Source: Nitrospira sp. (lineage in GTDB: Bacteria; Nitrospirota; Nitrospiria; Nitrospirales; Nitrospiraceae). Taken from it: DNA of 34,208 nt. Below the pieces are notes generated by a model. That model ran no database searches, was not told where the DNA came from, and saw only the letters and a list, made by a program, of their open reading frames with translations. A program made the position numbers and the translations under genes. Below are positions 16,272 through 24,054 of this stretch, piece by piece (position 1 is the stretch's first letter; the number at the start of each line of letters is the position of its first letter). Where the stretch lies: positions 1 through 34,208 of the forward strand of contig VGXC01000031.1 of assembly GCA_016873495.1 (NCBI GenBank), given 5' to 3'.

Positions 16272-16692
16272 ACGCCGCCTGACATGCAAAGCCTGTGACG
16301 GTCGCTGGCCTCCACAGGATCATCGGATCGCCGATCTTGGCCTGACCGTGGCCTATCTGTTTGAAGACCAGTTTTTCCCCGGTTGGACCGTGCTGGTCCT
16401 CAAACGACATGCGAGGGAATTGTATGAGCTGACTAGAGAGGAACGCAGCCACGTGATCGAGGAGGTGAACACCGTCGCCCAAGTGCTGGCGGAAGAGTTC
16501 CATCCGGTAAAGGTTAACTACGGGCTCCTGGGGAATCAACTCCCGCACATCCACTGGCACGTCATTCCCAGGCTGGCCGACGATCCGGCGCCGCTCGAAT
16601 CGGTCTGGGGCCATCCCCACCAACCCAAGCCCTTGGGCGAACGAGTCCGAACGGAGCTGATCGCCAAGCTGCAAGCCAGCCTCCGAGGCTGA
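16264..16692 (+). CDS. HIT family protein (histidine-triad hydrolase)
   Basis: A 142-residue nucleotide-binding protein of the HIT superfamily, whose members hydrolyse or transfer nucleotidyl groups (for example Ap4A or AMP-amides). The histidine triad is HIHWHVIPR near residues 95-103, preceded by NYGLLGNQLP. The N-terminal CKACDG supplies two Cys that may bind zinc, as in some HIT proteins. LFEDQFFPGWTVLVLKRH is the usual beta-strand region before helix A. Start ATG 16264 overlaps the last codons of the DUF2779 gene, so translation is probably coupled and the two proteins may work in one nucleic-acid or nucleotide repair or turnover step. Exact substrate unknown. Confidence 0.9.
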   Translation: MTERRLTCKACDGRWPPQDHRIADLGLTVAYLFEDQFFPGWTVLVLKRHARELYELTREERSHVIEEVNTVAQVLAEEFHPVKVNYGLLGNQLPHIHWHVIPRLADDPAPLESVWGHPHQPKPLGERVRTELIAKLQASLRG

Positions 16693-17112
16693 CAGCGCGC
16701 CCTGCAACGCCCGCAGGCGATCGAAGTGGGCAGCCGGTACGACACGATGAAAAAAGCTACAGCTACTAGAGGGGTTCCTCCGCCGCCTCAATCACGATCA
16801 AGCGATAAATGGGCCGCGGTGCAACCGATAGCTATGGAACGCCATTGCCTATTGGTACTCTGGCGCGTCACTGCCCGGTGCAAAGTGAGATTCGCTGCGG
16901 ATCGCCGCTGGAATCGGTGGAAAGGTATTTTTCCGGCCCCCGCTGATCGCAGGGGCCGGTTCACACGAAGTGCGGTATGCTCCCGCCAAACAAGTTCGGG
17001 ATCGGAACGAAGTTGCGCTTCGCGACACCTTGCTCATGGTGATGGTCTGCCGCAGCAGGAAAGGATGGGGTAGCGCGCCACTGCCTAGTGGAAGGAGAGC
17101 CGGGCATTTTCT

Positions 17113-17148
17113 ATCGCGCTAGAAATGGCGGAGAGGGTGGGCATTCGA
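17113..17148 (-). repeat. Partial copy of the tRNA-Ser 3' end and flank
   Basis: TCGCGCTAGAAATGGCGGAG and on through GAGGGTGGGCATTCGA repeats the 3' end of the intact tRNA and its flank at 17391-17423 (TCGCGCCAAGAATGGCGGAG onward) with few changes. It includes the acceptor 3' strand, CCA and part of the T arm. It looks like an attachment-site-type direct repeat or the 3' half of a broken tRNA gene. Confidence 0.65.
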
Positions 17149-17262
17149 CGTCGCGCTCGCAAGTCCAGCTCGCGCTCCCACTGAGGGGGCCAGCCCCCTC
17201 GTGTCTCCCCACGAAGGGGACCCATCCCCTTCGTAACCCCTGTTCGAATCCCACCCTCTCGT
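17126..17262. repeat. Cruciform element: outer tRNA-derived stem with two inner hairpins
   Basis: GAGAGGGTGGGCATTCGA (17131-17148) pairs with TTCGAATCCCACCCTCTC (17243-17260) in a stem of about 17 bp with one bulge. Inside are two further hairpins: GAGGGGG/CCCCCTC (17183-17200, loop CCAG) and ACGAAGGGGA/TCCCCTTCGT (17211-17234, loop CCCA), both perfect. The outer arms are the T-arm/acceptor sequence of the neighbouring tRNA-Ser in opposite orientations. It could be a structured RNA, a MITE-like element or a processing site. Confidence 0.6.
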
Positions 17263-17402
17263 GTGGCCCTCGCCACCCAATTACCAATGCCTGTCGCGAC
17301 AGCGACACCGTTACATGGGCCTGGCGCATCACTACGTGCCGGTAATGCTGGCGCGTCATTGTCCGTAGGCGAATAAACCGGAAGCTTCCGTCGCGCCAAG
17401 AA

Positions 17403-17492
<90 letters not shown>

Positions 17493-17552
17493 GTTTATAA
17501 GTGACTGGATACCGGCGGCACGTCCCAGGCTGTACCGCTCAAAAACAAGTGG

Positions 17553-17600
17553 TTTCGAGACTGTCCGGTCTCACCGGGTCGGCCACTCTGGCGCCTCTCC
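17553..17600 (-). pseudogene. tRNA-Ser 5'-half copy
   Basis: On the minus strand from 17600, GGAGAGGCGCCAGAGTGGCC and then CAGTCTCGAAA copy the acceptor, D arm and anticodon loop of the intact tRNA-Ser, with changes and a few extra bases in the D loop. Beyond the anticodon loop the similarity stops: there is no matching anticodon stem, T arm or 3' acceptor strand. It is best read as a broken tRNA copy upstream of the intact one. Confidence 0.6.
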
Positions 17601-17624
17601 TCCGCCCACATGGCAAGGAGCGGG

Positions 17625-18110
17625 TTATCCAGCTCGTTCGCTCACCCCGTCGCGCAGGCCGCGAAAAAACGCCTGCATCAACTCCTGGCTTTCCCGTTCC
17701 AAGACACCGCCCACGACCTGGACTCGATGGTTCAGACGCCGCTCATCCGGCAAGTTAAAGACAGATCCGCAGGCGCCGGCTTTGGGGTCCTTGGTGCCGA
17801 AAACCAGCCGGGTGATTCGCGACTGGATGATGGCGCCGGCACACATGGAACAGGGCTCGACCGTGACATACATGGTCGTTCCGGTCAGCCGCCAGCTTCC
17901 AAGCTTGGTGGCCGCTTCCCGGATGGCCACCACTTCCGCATGAGCGGTCGGGTCCTGCCAGATCTCCCGAAAATTGTGGACCTGGGCCAGCACCTGCCCG
18001 TCGAGCACCAACACGGCGGCGATCGGCACTTCGCCGAGCGCCGGGGCCCGCCTGGCCTGCTCCAACGCCAGCTGCATATATTCCAGGTCTTTGTCGCCGA
18101 TAAAGCTCAT
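17625..18110 (-). CDS. tadA: tRNA-specific adenosine deaminase TadA
   Basis: A protein of about 161 residues that deaminates adenosine-34 to inosine in the anticodon of tRNA-Arg(ACG), allowing it to read CGU, CGC and CGA. The zinc/proton-relay motif is PTAHAEVVAIREA (His ligand and catalytic Glu), and the second zinc motif is VEPCSMCAGAI. LGEVPIAAVLVLDG and the C-terminal helix LMQAFFRGLR are typical. The start is ATG 18110; a GTG at 18119 would add three residues. It lies next to tRNA-Ser, transcribed in the same direction. All catalytic residues are intact. Confidence 0.95.
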   Translation of the reverse strand: MSFIGDKDLEYMQLALEQARRAPALGEVPIAAVLVLDGQVLAQVHNFREIWQDPTAHAEVVAIREAATKLGSWRLTGTTMYVTVEPCSMCAGAIIQSRITRLVFGTKDPKAGACGSVFNLPDERRLNHRVQVVGGVLERESQELMQAFFRGLRDGVSERAG

Positions 18111-18188
18111 GGGTGTCACACGATCCGATCGTCCTCAGCGGGCGCTATCTTAACACAGCCACCCCGTACGGAGAAGCCCTAGCGGTCC

Positions 18189-19094
18189 TTAACGATGAAA
18201 GAATTCAAATTCGACTCGGAGTTGAATGGCCGTATAGCGCTGCACCAATCCGGATCGGTCGAGCGGCGTATCCTGTTCGTGATAGAGGCTGATTTCCGCA
18301 TCCCTCCAGCGCAAGGCGAGGCCGGTGATCCAATCTAGCTCGGAGGGCCGGAGCGCATGGCCGCTGGTCCGATCCGTGAAGAAATTCGTGTCCACGAACA
18401 GCACGACCAGGTTGCGGTAGAGGTCGATGTCCGTGTGGGCGACGTACCGGTAGAGGGCGCGGCCGGTGTTGTCGGGGCGCGCGAAGTAGCTTTGGTTGGA
18501 GAAGAGCCACCCCGCGCCGATATAGGCGGTGATATTTTGCTTCGGAAAGACTGAGCGCCACCAGGACCACTGGTTTGCGTCGGCCATGCGGTAGGTCAGC
18601 AGCGTATCCCCATAGCTCTGTATGGTTCCGCTCCGGTCCAGCGGCGCGTCCCGCTCGTACTGCACCCGCCAGCCGACATTGTTCCAGGATCCGGTCAGGG
18701 CATAGGTCTGGTCCCATTCCGTCAGGGTGATCCACCCTTTCCTGCGGTCCGAGAAGAAATTCTGGTCCGTGTAGAACTGGAGGTATTCCTTGTAGAGGTC
18801 CGTTTCCACGTGGACCATGTGCCGGAGACCGGCTAAGCCGCTGTTGTCCGGTCTGGCGGCAAAGGTGGGGTTGTCTACAAGGACCGACGACAGGAGATAG
18901 CCACGAACCCAATGGTCTTCCTTCACCTCGGGATGCGCAACCCCTTCTTCCTGGACCTCTCCGATGGCAGGCAGTGGACGGCCGTATTTCTCAAGCGCCT
19001 CGGCAGGGTTGGGACAGGCGAGAAGACAGAGGCAGAGACATCCGCCAAGCCACAGCGGGCCCCGTATCCGTCCTGTTCTTTTGCTTCTCCACAC
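18189..19094 (-). CDS. Exported beta-rich protein with a two-fold internal repeat
   Basis: 301 residues with an N-terminal signal peptide (positive start, then GPLWLGGCLCLCLLACPNPAEA). A Cys in the hydrophobic stretch could make it a lipoprotein, but no clean lipobox is seen. The mature part contains two homologous units: about 75-170 (ARPDNSGLAGLRHMVHVETD, TDQNFFSDRR, DAPLDRSGTIQSY) and about 200-300 (ARPDNTGRALYRYVAHTDID, VDTNFFTDRT, DTPLDRSGLVQRY). Alternating polar/aromatic strands and the C-terminal VEFEFFHR suggest an outer-membrane barrel. The GTG start at 19094 has GAGGG seven bases upstream. No known family is recognised. It lies downstream of the sigma/anti-sigma pair, so it may belong to their output. 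Confidence 0.75.
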   Translation of the reverse strand: MWRSKRTGRIRGPLWLGGCLCLCLLACPNPAEALEKYGRPLPAIGEVQEEGVAHPEVKEDHWVRGYLLSSVLVDNPTFAARPDNSGLAGLRHMVHVETDLYKEYLQFYTDQNFFSDRRKGWITLTEWDQTYALTGSWNNVGWRVQYERDAPLDRSGTIQSYGDTLLTYRMADANQWSWWRSVFPKQNITAYIGAGWLFSNQSYFARPDNTGRALYRYVAHTDIDLYRNLVVLFVDTNFFTDRTSGHALRPSELDWITGLALRWRDAEISLYHEQDTPLDRSGLVQRYTAIQLRVEFEFFHR

Positions 19095-19223
19095 GATACC
19101 CTCGATTGTCCTGCCGCCACCAGACGGTCCGCCTGTCTTGTTGCGCCTTGTTCATGGAAGTCTGGCTCTTGTATCCGTGTCGGATAGAACTGTCAAGGAA
19201 AGAGCGCGATAAGCGGACAGGGG

Positions 19224-20240
19224 TCAGAGCTGTCCCAATAAATAGATTTCACCGGTCGGTTGCGGACGGCCTCCTTCGGGTTCCAGGCTCACGGCAAACT
19301 TCGTGAGCTGGGTTGGAGCGGGCATGCTGCGGACGATGAGGCGGCTCTTGTGGCCTGTATCGGTGGAGAAGATGCCGGCGCTGACCGGTTTATCCACGAT
19401 CGCCCAGAGTTGATAGGTCTTCCCGGCCGGCAGGGCCGGCATATTGAAGGCGTAGAGGAACGCTTTCTTGGTATCCGGATCGTAGAGCAGGAGGGCGCCG
19501 GCGGACTTAGCCATCGCCGATCCGGCTAAGGATACGGCCTTCACGTGTGGTGATCGCAAAAAGGCCAGCATCTCATCCCTCTGCGCCAGCGCTTTGCGCA
19601 AGCCGGCTGTTTCTTGTTCGCGGCTAGCCACCTGTGCCCGCAATTGCGCCACTTCGGCCTCCTGGCGGACCAGAAGGTCCTGTAACTCGCTGAGGTTGCC
19701 TGCCCCGCGATTGACCTCCTCTCGCATGCCTGTCAGTAGCTGTTCCTGTTCCTGGATCTTGCCTTGCAACGTCTGTATCCGTCCGGATTCCATATGCAGG
19801 GCCTCTTCGATCCGTTGACGTTCCTCGACCGCCGTCGAGGCCTGGTACTGAACCGACAAAGCGTAGAAGGCCGTGCCTGCGAGGAGGACGAGAAGAAGGG
19901 CCGCAAAGGCCGGGTGCGTTCGCCAGGTCGGTGGGGGAGGGAGCAGGTGCTTGACCCAGCCGCCCGATTCGAGGGTTGGACTGGCTTGAGGAACGATGGA
20001 GGGTTGAGGGGCGGCGGCCTGGGCCAACGAGCCCATGAGGCTTGTCTTAAGCTGCGGCGGCGCCGATTGCAGAGGCAAGGAGTAGGGGAGCAGCCCCGCT
20101 AACTTGCGCGACTCTTTGAGCGCGGCATGGCAGGCTTGGCAGCCGGTCAGGAGGTGCGCCTCGAGGGCCTGTCGCTCCGGCCGCTCCAAAGCTCCGGTTG
20201 CGTAGGAGGCAATGTGCTCTTCAAAGACTTCGTGAGACAT
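19224..20240 (-). CDS. Zinc-finger anti-sigma factor with RskA-like C-terminal domain
   Basis: 338 residues. The N-terminal 45 residues carry the anti-sigma zinc motif (HIASYATGALERPERQALEA, then HLLTGCQACHAAL) that binds the ECF sigma factor. A single membrane span follows near residues 110-130 (AFAALLLVLLAGTAFYAL), then a long periplasmic coiled coil (about 135-225, Glu/Gln-rich heptads). The C-terminal RskA-like domain contains LLLYDPDTKKAFLYAFNMPA, GKTYQLWAIVDKPVSAGIFS and FAVSLEPEGGRPQPTGEIYL. Inner membrane topology is inferred. It holds the sigma factor inactive until a signal triggers release. It lies 40 bp downstream of the sigma gene, same strand, a classic pair. Confidence 0.92.
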   Translation of the reverse strand: MSHEVFEEHIASYATGALERPERQALEAHLLTGCQACHAALKESRKLAGLLPYSLPLQSAPPQLKTSLMGSLAQAAAPQPSIVPQASPTLESGGWVKHLLPPPPTWRTHPAFAALLLVLLAGTAFYALSVQYQASTAVEERQRIEEALHMESGRIQTLQGKIQEQEQLLTGMREEVNRGAGNLSELQDLLVRQEAEVAQLRAQVASREQETAGLRKALAQRDEMLAFLRSPHVKAVSLAGSAMAKSAGALLLYDPDTKKAFLYAFNMPALPAGKTYQLWAIVDKPVSAGIFSTDTGHKSRLIVRSMPAPTQLTKFAVSLEPEGGRPQPTGEIYLLGQL

Positions 20241-20280
20241 GCTGGCGATTCCTACTCGAGTGCGATGCCGTCGTTACGGC

Positions 20281-20865
20281 TTAGTCGGCCCATGACTGCA
20301 GAGCGATCTTCAGCTTGGTCATGCCGAGCTTGATTCTGGTCTTGATGGTTCCCACCGGCTGGCGCAATCGTTCGGCGATTTCCGTGTGGGAGAGCCCTTC
20401 GAAATAGGCCAGCTCCAGGGCTTGTTGCTGCCCCTCTGGCAACTCCGCTAAGGCTTTTCGGACCGATGCCCGCAGTTCCGTCTGCTGTTGATCTTCCAGA
20501 GGGCTCGGACCTTCGTTCGGCAATTGCGCCGCCAGCCGGTCGTCAATCGGATCGGTCGTTCCATAGCCCTTGCTGGCGCGCGACCGCAGCCGGTCGATCG
20601 CACGGCTGCGGGCCAGGGTCACCAGCCAGGCCATCGGCGAGCCGCGGCCGACGTCGTACCGGGCCACCTTGCGCCAGACCTCTAGATAGATCTCTTGCAA
20701 CAGCTCGGTGGCTTCATCGCGGTCCCCGAGAATTCTGAGGGCGAGCGTGTACAACAGCGCGCTCGACTGGTCGTAGAGTTCTTCGAATGCTTGTTGGCTC
20801 CCCTTGGCCACTTGCGCCAAGAGGTCTGGGGATAGGGCGGACGCTGGTCTGGTCGACGAATCCAT
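20281..20865 (-). CDS. ECF RNA polymerase sigma factor (SigK/RpoE-like)
   Basis: A 194-residue extracytoplasmic-function sigma factor. Region 2 (about 25-95) has AFEELYDQSSALLYTLALRI, the EATELLQEIYLEVWRKV box and SPMAWLVTLARSRAIDRLRS. Region 4 (about 130-185) has LAELPEGQQQALELAYFEGL, SHTEIAERLRQPVGTIKTRI and the final KLKIAL. It recruits RNA polymerase to stress-type promoters. Its regulator, the RskA-type anti-sigma, follows directly. Target genes may include the downstream exported protein. Whether it also controls the lasso cluster is open; the cluster's last gene ends only 137 bp upstream on the same strand. Confidence 0.94.
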   Translation of the reverse strand: MDSSTRPASALSPDLLAQVAKGSQQAFEELYDQSSALLYTLALRILGDRDEATELLQEIYLEVWRKVARYDVGRGSPMAWLVTLARSRAIDRLRSRASKGYGTTDPIDDRLAAQLPNEGPSPLEDQQQTELRASVRKALAELPEGQQQALELAYFEGLSHTEIAERLRQPVGTIKTRIKLGMTKLKIALQSWAD

Positions 20866-20960
20866 GCTCGCTTGCGAGTCGGCTCAGCCCTCAGGACCGT
20901 GATGCGCATCTTAGCATCCTACGGGTAAGGGGCGCAAAAGGATGTACGGGAGTGATGCAA

Positions 20961-20976
20961 GGGTGACGCGTCACCC
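20961..20976. promoter_or_regulatory. Perfect 16-bp palindrome upstream of the sigma gene
   Basis: GGGTGACGCGTCACCC is its own reverse complement. It lies about 95 bp upstream of the ECF sigma start and just past the end of the nucleotidyltransferase gene of the lasso cluster. With no loop it is a poor terminator but a plausible dimer-binding operator. The protein that would bind is unknown. Confidence 0.45.
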
Positions 20977-21002
20977 CGTAATTCATCAAGGCTTGCGCTC
21001 AA

Positions 21003-22292
21003 TCAGGGAGTTGCAGGGCCCTGCGGCTTCGACGCGACCGCTTGTGGCAAGGAACCTCTCCGCCGCGAGGTGATCGAACGCGGCGGCTCAAGCGAAGCTT
21101 GGTATGGCGGGCTCTGGCGCGGCGTCGGTCTGATGGCGACCAACCCCACCAGCCCCTTGCCGCCCTCCCAGAGGAAGTAAAGGAGGCGGGCCATATAACG
21201 GAAGCCCAGCCAGGGGCGACCGGAGAGGCCATAATGGGCCCGCATGAAATCCGAAGAGGGGAAGAGAATCCCGCATGCATAACGCCACTTAGCCTGGAAT
21301 CCCCTCATGGTCAGCAAGTGGGCAAGGCTCTCGCGCCCGTCCACGTCGGAATCGCCCCGCAAGAGTGGGGTCAATCGCCGATACAGGAAGTTCCGGGGCA
21401 CAGGCTCCGAGGGAGCCCTCAACTGAGTGAAGATGGGCGCTGGAATGGGCGAACCGAGGAGGGCACGGACCTCGCCGAGCAGTCCGGCCAGCAATTCATG
21501 CTGCCCCGTCTGCCTGGCCATGTGCAGAACCTGCGTCCAGTCAAGGGTGTCCGGCTCCTGTCGGATGACGAGGTCCAATTCATACCACCAGAGCAGGGGG
21601 GCCTGCGCCCCTTTGTGAATCAGATGAAAACAGAGGTGCAGCAGGAGGTCGGAGCGGCTCAGCAACAAGGTGTCGACGCCGACCACCCTGCCGGGCACCG
21701 CTCGCGCCCAGACCGCGTCCATATCCATGCAATCGGCAAAGGGCGGATAGGCAATCGTCCAGTGGGGCTCCACACAGACCCTCGCCGGGCGCTCTTTGAC
21801 GAATTCCAGGGTGTAGGAATAAGTTTTGGCAAACCCGGGCCTCCGATCAACTTCTCGGTAGTCCAACTCAGCCAAGGCCGTCCCGACCTCGGAAAGCTGG
21901 GTTCGTTGCACCAGAAGATCAAGATCGCCGAAGAAACGGGCGGTCGGGTCGCCATACAATTGCGTAGCCAAAGCAGGTCCGCGGATCGGAATACAAGCGA
22001 TCCCCCTCTGGTCGAGAGATTTTAAAATGAGGGCCAGTTCTTCGGCTAGGAACATGCTGCGCGCTGCGCGCTGCGCCATGCGGGGCCTCAGGCCGGCGGC
22101 CAATCTCCGGAGTACCGGACGATGCTCGCTTCGTTCGACCAGCCATCGAAAGACGATTGGCGAGAGGTCTTGGGCCTCCGCCCCCTCGACGGCTTGGGCC
22201 CATTCGGATTCGCCTTCCTCGGTGACAGGAGGCTCTCCTCCGGACGGGTTAAGCAATGCCATCAAGTACGGGTGGGCAGTATCCCTTGTCAT
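21003..22292 (-). CDS. Nucleotidyltransferase family protein of lasso cluster
   Basis: A 429-residue protein of the NTP_transf_5-like group. The core region has GIACIPIRGPALATQLYGDP, followed by FFGDLDLLVQ, whose GDLD provides the metal-binding acidic pair of the nucleotidyltransferase fold. The N-terminus (SEWAQAVEGAEAQDLSPIVF) and the helical C-terminal half (HLCFHLIHKGAQAPLLWWYE, LVIRQEPDTLDW) also fit this group. Such genes are frequent companions of lasso-peptide clusters with an HPr-kinase-like enzyme, where they are thought to act on the phosphorylated tail. I chose ATG 22292 behind GAGAGG. An in-frame extension to 22613 overlaps the previous gene and is low in features. It is the last gene of the cluster. 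Confidence 0.85.
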   Translation of the reverse strand: MTRDTAHPYLMALLNPSGGEPPVTEEGESEWAQAVEGAEAQDLSPIVFRWLVERSEHRPVLRRLAAGLRPRMAQRAARSMFLAEELALILKSLDQRGIACIPIRGPALATQLYGDPTARFFGDLDLLVQRTQLSEVGTALAELDYREVDRRPGFAKTYSYTLEFVKERPARVCVEPHWTIAYPPFADCMDMDAVWARAVPGRVVGVDTLLLSRSDLLLHLCFHLIHKGAQAPLLWWYELDLVIRQEPDTLDWTQVLHMARQTGQHELLAGLLGEVRALLGSPIPAPIFTQLRAPSEPVPRNFLYRRLTPLLRGDSDVDGRESLAHLLTMRGFQAKWRYACGILFPSSDFMRAHYGLSGRPWLGFRYMARLLYFLWEGGKGLVGLVAIRPTPRQSPPYQASLEPPRSITSRRRGSLPQAVASKPQGPATP

Positions 22293-22459
22293 GGCTGGGC
22301 GACCTCTCGATGTTGCGCTAGGAGGCCAAGGTTCGTGGTCGAATGAAGGACCGGATTTTCGTACAGGCGGTTGACTCGCTTCGGCCCCTTGAGCGGTCAA
22401 GGTCTCCTCCCGCAATTTGTGTGGGCGATCAACCTGGCTGACCTGTGTGGCGTCCTCCG

Positions 22460-24049
22460 TTATCGCCAGAGCTGGCGCGTCCGGGTGAACATTCGGCGAA
22501 CGGCACGCTTCCATACCTTCGGAATCAGAGCCAGCCCTTGGCGCAATTCTCGTATTGCTTCTTTCCGCTGCCCTTGCTTCAAGTACAGACGAGCCAAGCG
22601 ACCGCGGACCCACAGGGTATCATAGTCGCCGGCAATGCCCATGCGGTAGCCGTTGATGGCCTCTTTCATGGCTCCTTGTATCTCATACAGACGGGCAAGT
22701 CTGGCGTGGATCAAACCATGCTCAGGGTCCAGGAAATGTGCTTGCCTTACCAGCGTCGCGATCGGCTCATGCAGAGGTTTCTGCCCTTCGAGCGCCAGCT
22801 TGAGCGACCGTTCGTAGGCTGCAATGGCGTCTTCCACACGTCCTTGCTTCACAAGGACATCCCCTAACGAGCGGTACCCGTCGGTGAAACGGTTGTCCAA
22901 AGCCAGGGCCTTCTTGAGCCATTCCTCTGCTTCATGCCACTGTTTGTGGCGAATGGCTAGGAGTCCAAGGCCGAAATGCGCATACGGATTGAGGGGGTCG
23001 AGCTGGAGCATGCGATGGTGCTCCTGCTTGGCTCTCTCGAATTGTCTGACCGAATGGTACAAGAGCCCGGAGTGACCGTAGGGGGTACGGTAGGTCCGGT
23101 CCAGATCTAAGGCGCGTTGATACTGGACTCTCGCTTCTGCGATCCGACCTTGTTGAAGATGCAAGTGGGCGAGGTGGTAGCATGGGGCGGCGGACCCCGG
23201 CAGGAGTTTGCTGGCTACCTGGTAGCCCTCTTCTGCAATCTGCAACTGGCCGACTTCTGCGGCCTGTGCTCCTTGTCGCATCCGCGCCAAGCCCTGCAGG
23301 GTTAAAGCATCGGCCCTGCCTGTGAGACGGGAGGCGACCTCCATACCCAGGTACTTCCATTTAAGCGGAGTGAAACCTCCTTCGACCGAATAAGCAATGG
23401 TGGCACATCGTGCCTGAATCCCGGCGGCATGCAGCCGCCCGGCCAGATCCTCCGGCCAGCACCAGGGAAGGGAGCTGTGCTGGCCGGCTGTCTCATAGGA
23501 CACATGCGGGATGACAAGAAAATCGATATCAATATCGAGGAGCACCGCTTCTTCGATCGGGAGCAACGCTCTTAGCGGATAGATCGTGAACGGTTTGGCC
23601 AGGACCGTCGTGGAAATCCGATCTCCATCGAGATCGATTGCTTGCCGAGGGCCAGGATACTGCCGGATGAGGTCTTTCAGATGGCGAAGGATGGCACGAC
23701 GACTGCTGGGCTGATCCCACGAGGGGTCGGGCACGACCCAATGGACTTCCCTCACCAGCCCGTCAAGCAGGGCGGGACAAATATAGTTCGCAATGGTGAG
23801 AGACTCAGCGGCGTTCATCCAGTACATGTCATGGTGAGCGTCAATATGGATGAGGAGGTGATCCCGGATGCCCTCTTCGCGCCAGACATGATAGGCCTGG
23901 TCGTGATTCTCCATCAAAACGATCCGGGTAGGGGAGTCCGGATGAGCCCATCCCGATGGTTCAGTGACTGTGAGGCCAGGTTTCGCCATCTTATTTTTGT
24001 CGCGGCTGCCGAGGGTTGCGGCGTGTACTATCGATGGGCGCAGGGGCAT
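22460..24049 (-). CDS. UPF0489 arginase-fold protein fused to TPR repeats; candidate peptide arginase
   Basis: 529 residues. Residues about 35-245 are a UPF0489 domain of the arginase/deacetylase fold: RIVLMENHDQAYHVWREEG, LLIHIDAHHDMYW with the Mn-binding DAHxD, and AVLLDIDIDFLVIPH with the second DxD pair. Residues about 265-515 are six or more TPR units (YHLAHLHLQQGRIAEARVQY, PYAHFGLGLLAIRHKQWHEA). From memory, UPF0489-type enzymes (OspR and relatives) convert Arg to ornithine in ribosomal peptides, releasing urea. The precursor core here has four Arg, so this role is attractive but unproven. The TPRs may hold the peptide or partner enzymes. ATG 24049 lies 5 bp after the kinase stop; ATG 23989 is an alternative. 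Confidence 0.82.
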   Translation of the reverse strand: MPLRPSIVHAATLGSRDKNKMAKPGLTVTEPSGWAHPDSPTRIVLMENHDQAYHVWREEGIRDHLLIHIDAHHDMYWMNAAESLTIANYICPALLDGLVREVHWVVPDPSWDQPSSRRAILRHLKDLIRQYPGPRQAIDLDGDRISTTVLAKPFTIYPLRALLPIEEAVLLDIDIDFLVIPHVSYETAGQHSSLPWCWPEDLAGRLHAAGIQARCATIAYSVEGGFTPLKWKYLGMEVASRLTGRADALTLQGLARMRQGAQAAEVGQLQIAEEGYQVASKLLPGSAAPCYHLAHLHLQQGRIAEARVQYQRALDLDRTYRTPYGHSGLLYHSVRQFERAKQEHHRMLQLDPLNPYAHFGLGLLAIRHKQWHEAEEWLKKALALDNRFTDGYRSLGDVLVKQGRVEDAIAAYERSLKLALEGQKPLHEPIATLVRQAHFLDPEHGLIHARLARLYEIQGAMKEAINGYRMGIAGDYDTLWVRGRLARLYLKQGQRKEAIRELRQGLALIPKVWKRAVRRMFTRTRQLWR

Positions 24050-24054
24050 GACGA

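Larger units (their letters stand above)
16693..17402. other. Gene-free stretch with tRNA-derived fragments and hairpins
   Basis: About 710 bases without a supportable gene. Open frames here have no family features, and the one that runs into the tRNA is the well-known spurious translation of tRNA-Ser (WVRIPPSPP). The stretch holds four degenerate copies of a TGGCGCGTCACTGCC-like 15-20-mer (16861-16880, 17071-17090, 17321-17342, 17348-17369), a cruciform built from tRNA-Ser 3' sequence (17126-17262) and a second copy of the tRNA 3' flank. I read it as the scar of past insertions at the tRNA gene. The left part (16693-17060) shows nothing I can name. Confidence 0.6.

Noticed and set aside
22293-22613. 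N-terminal extension of the nucleotidyltransferase
   Set aside because: It overlaps the UPF0489-TPR gene end, is low in recognisable structure and lies before the family-like start at 22292.
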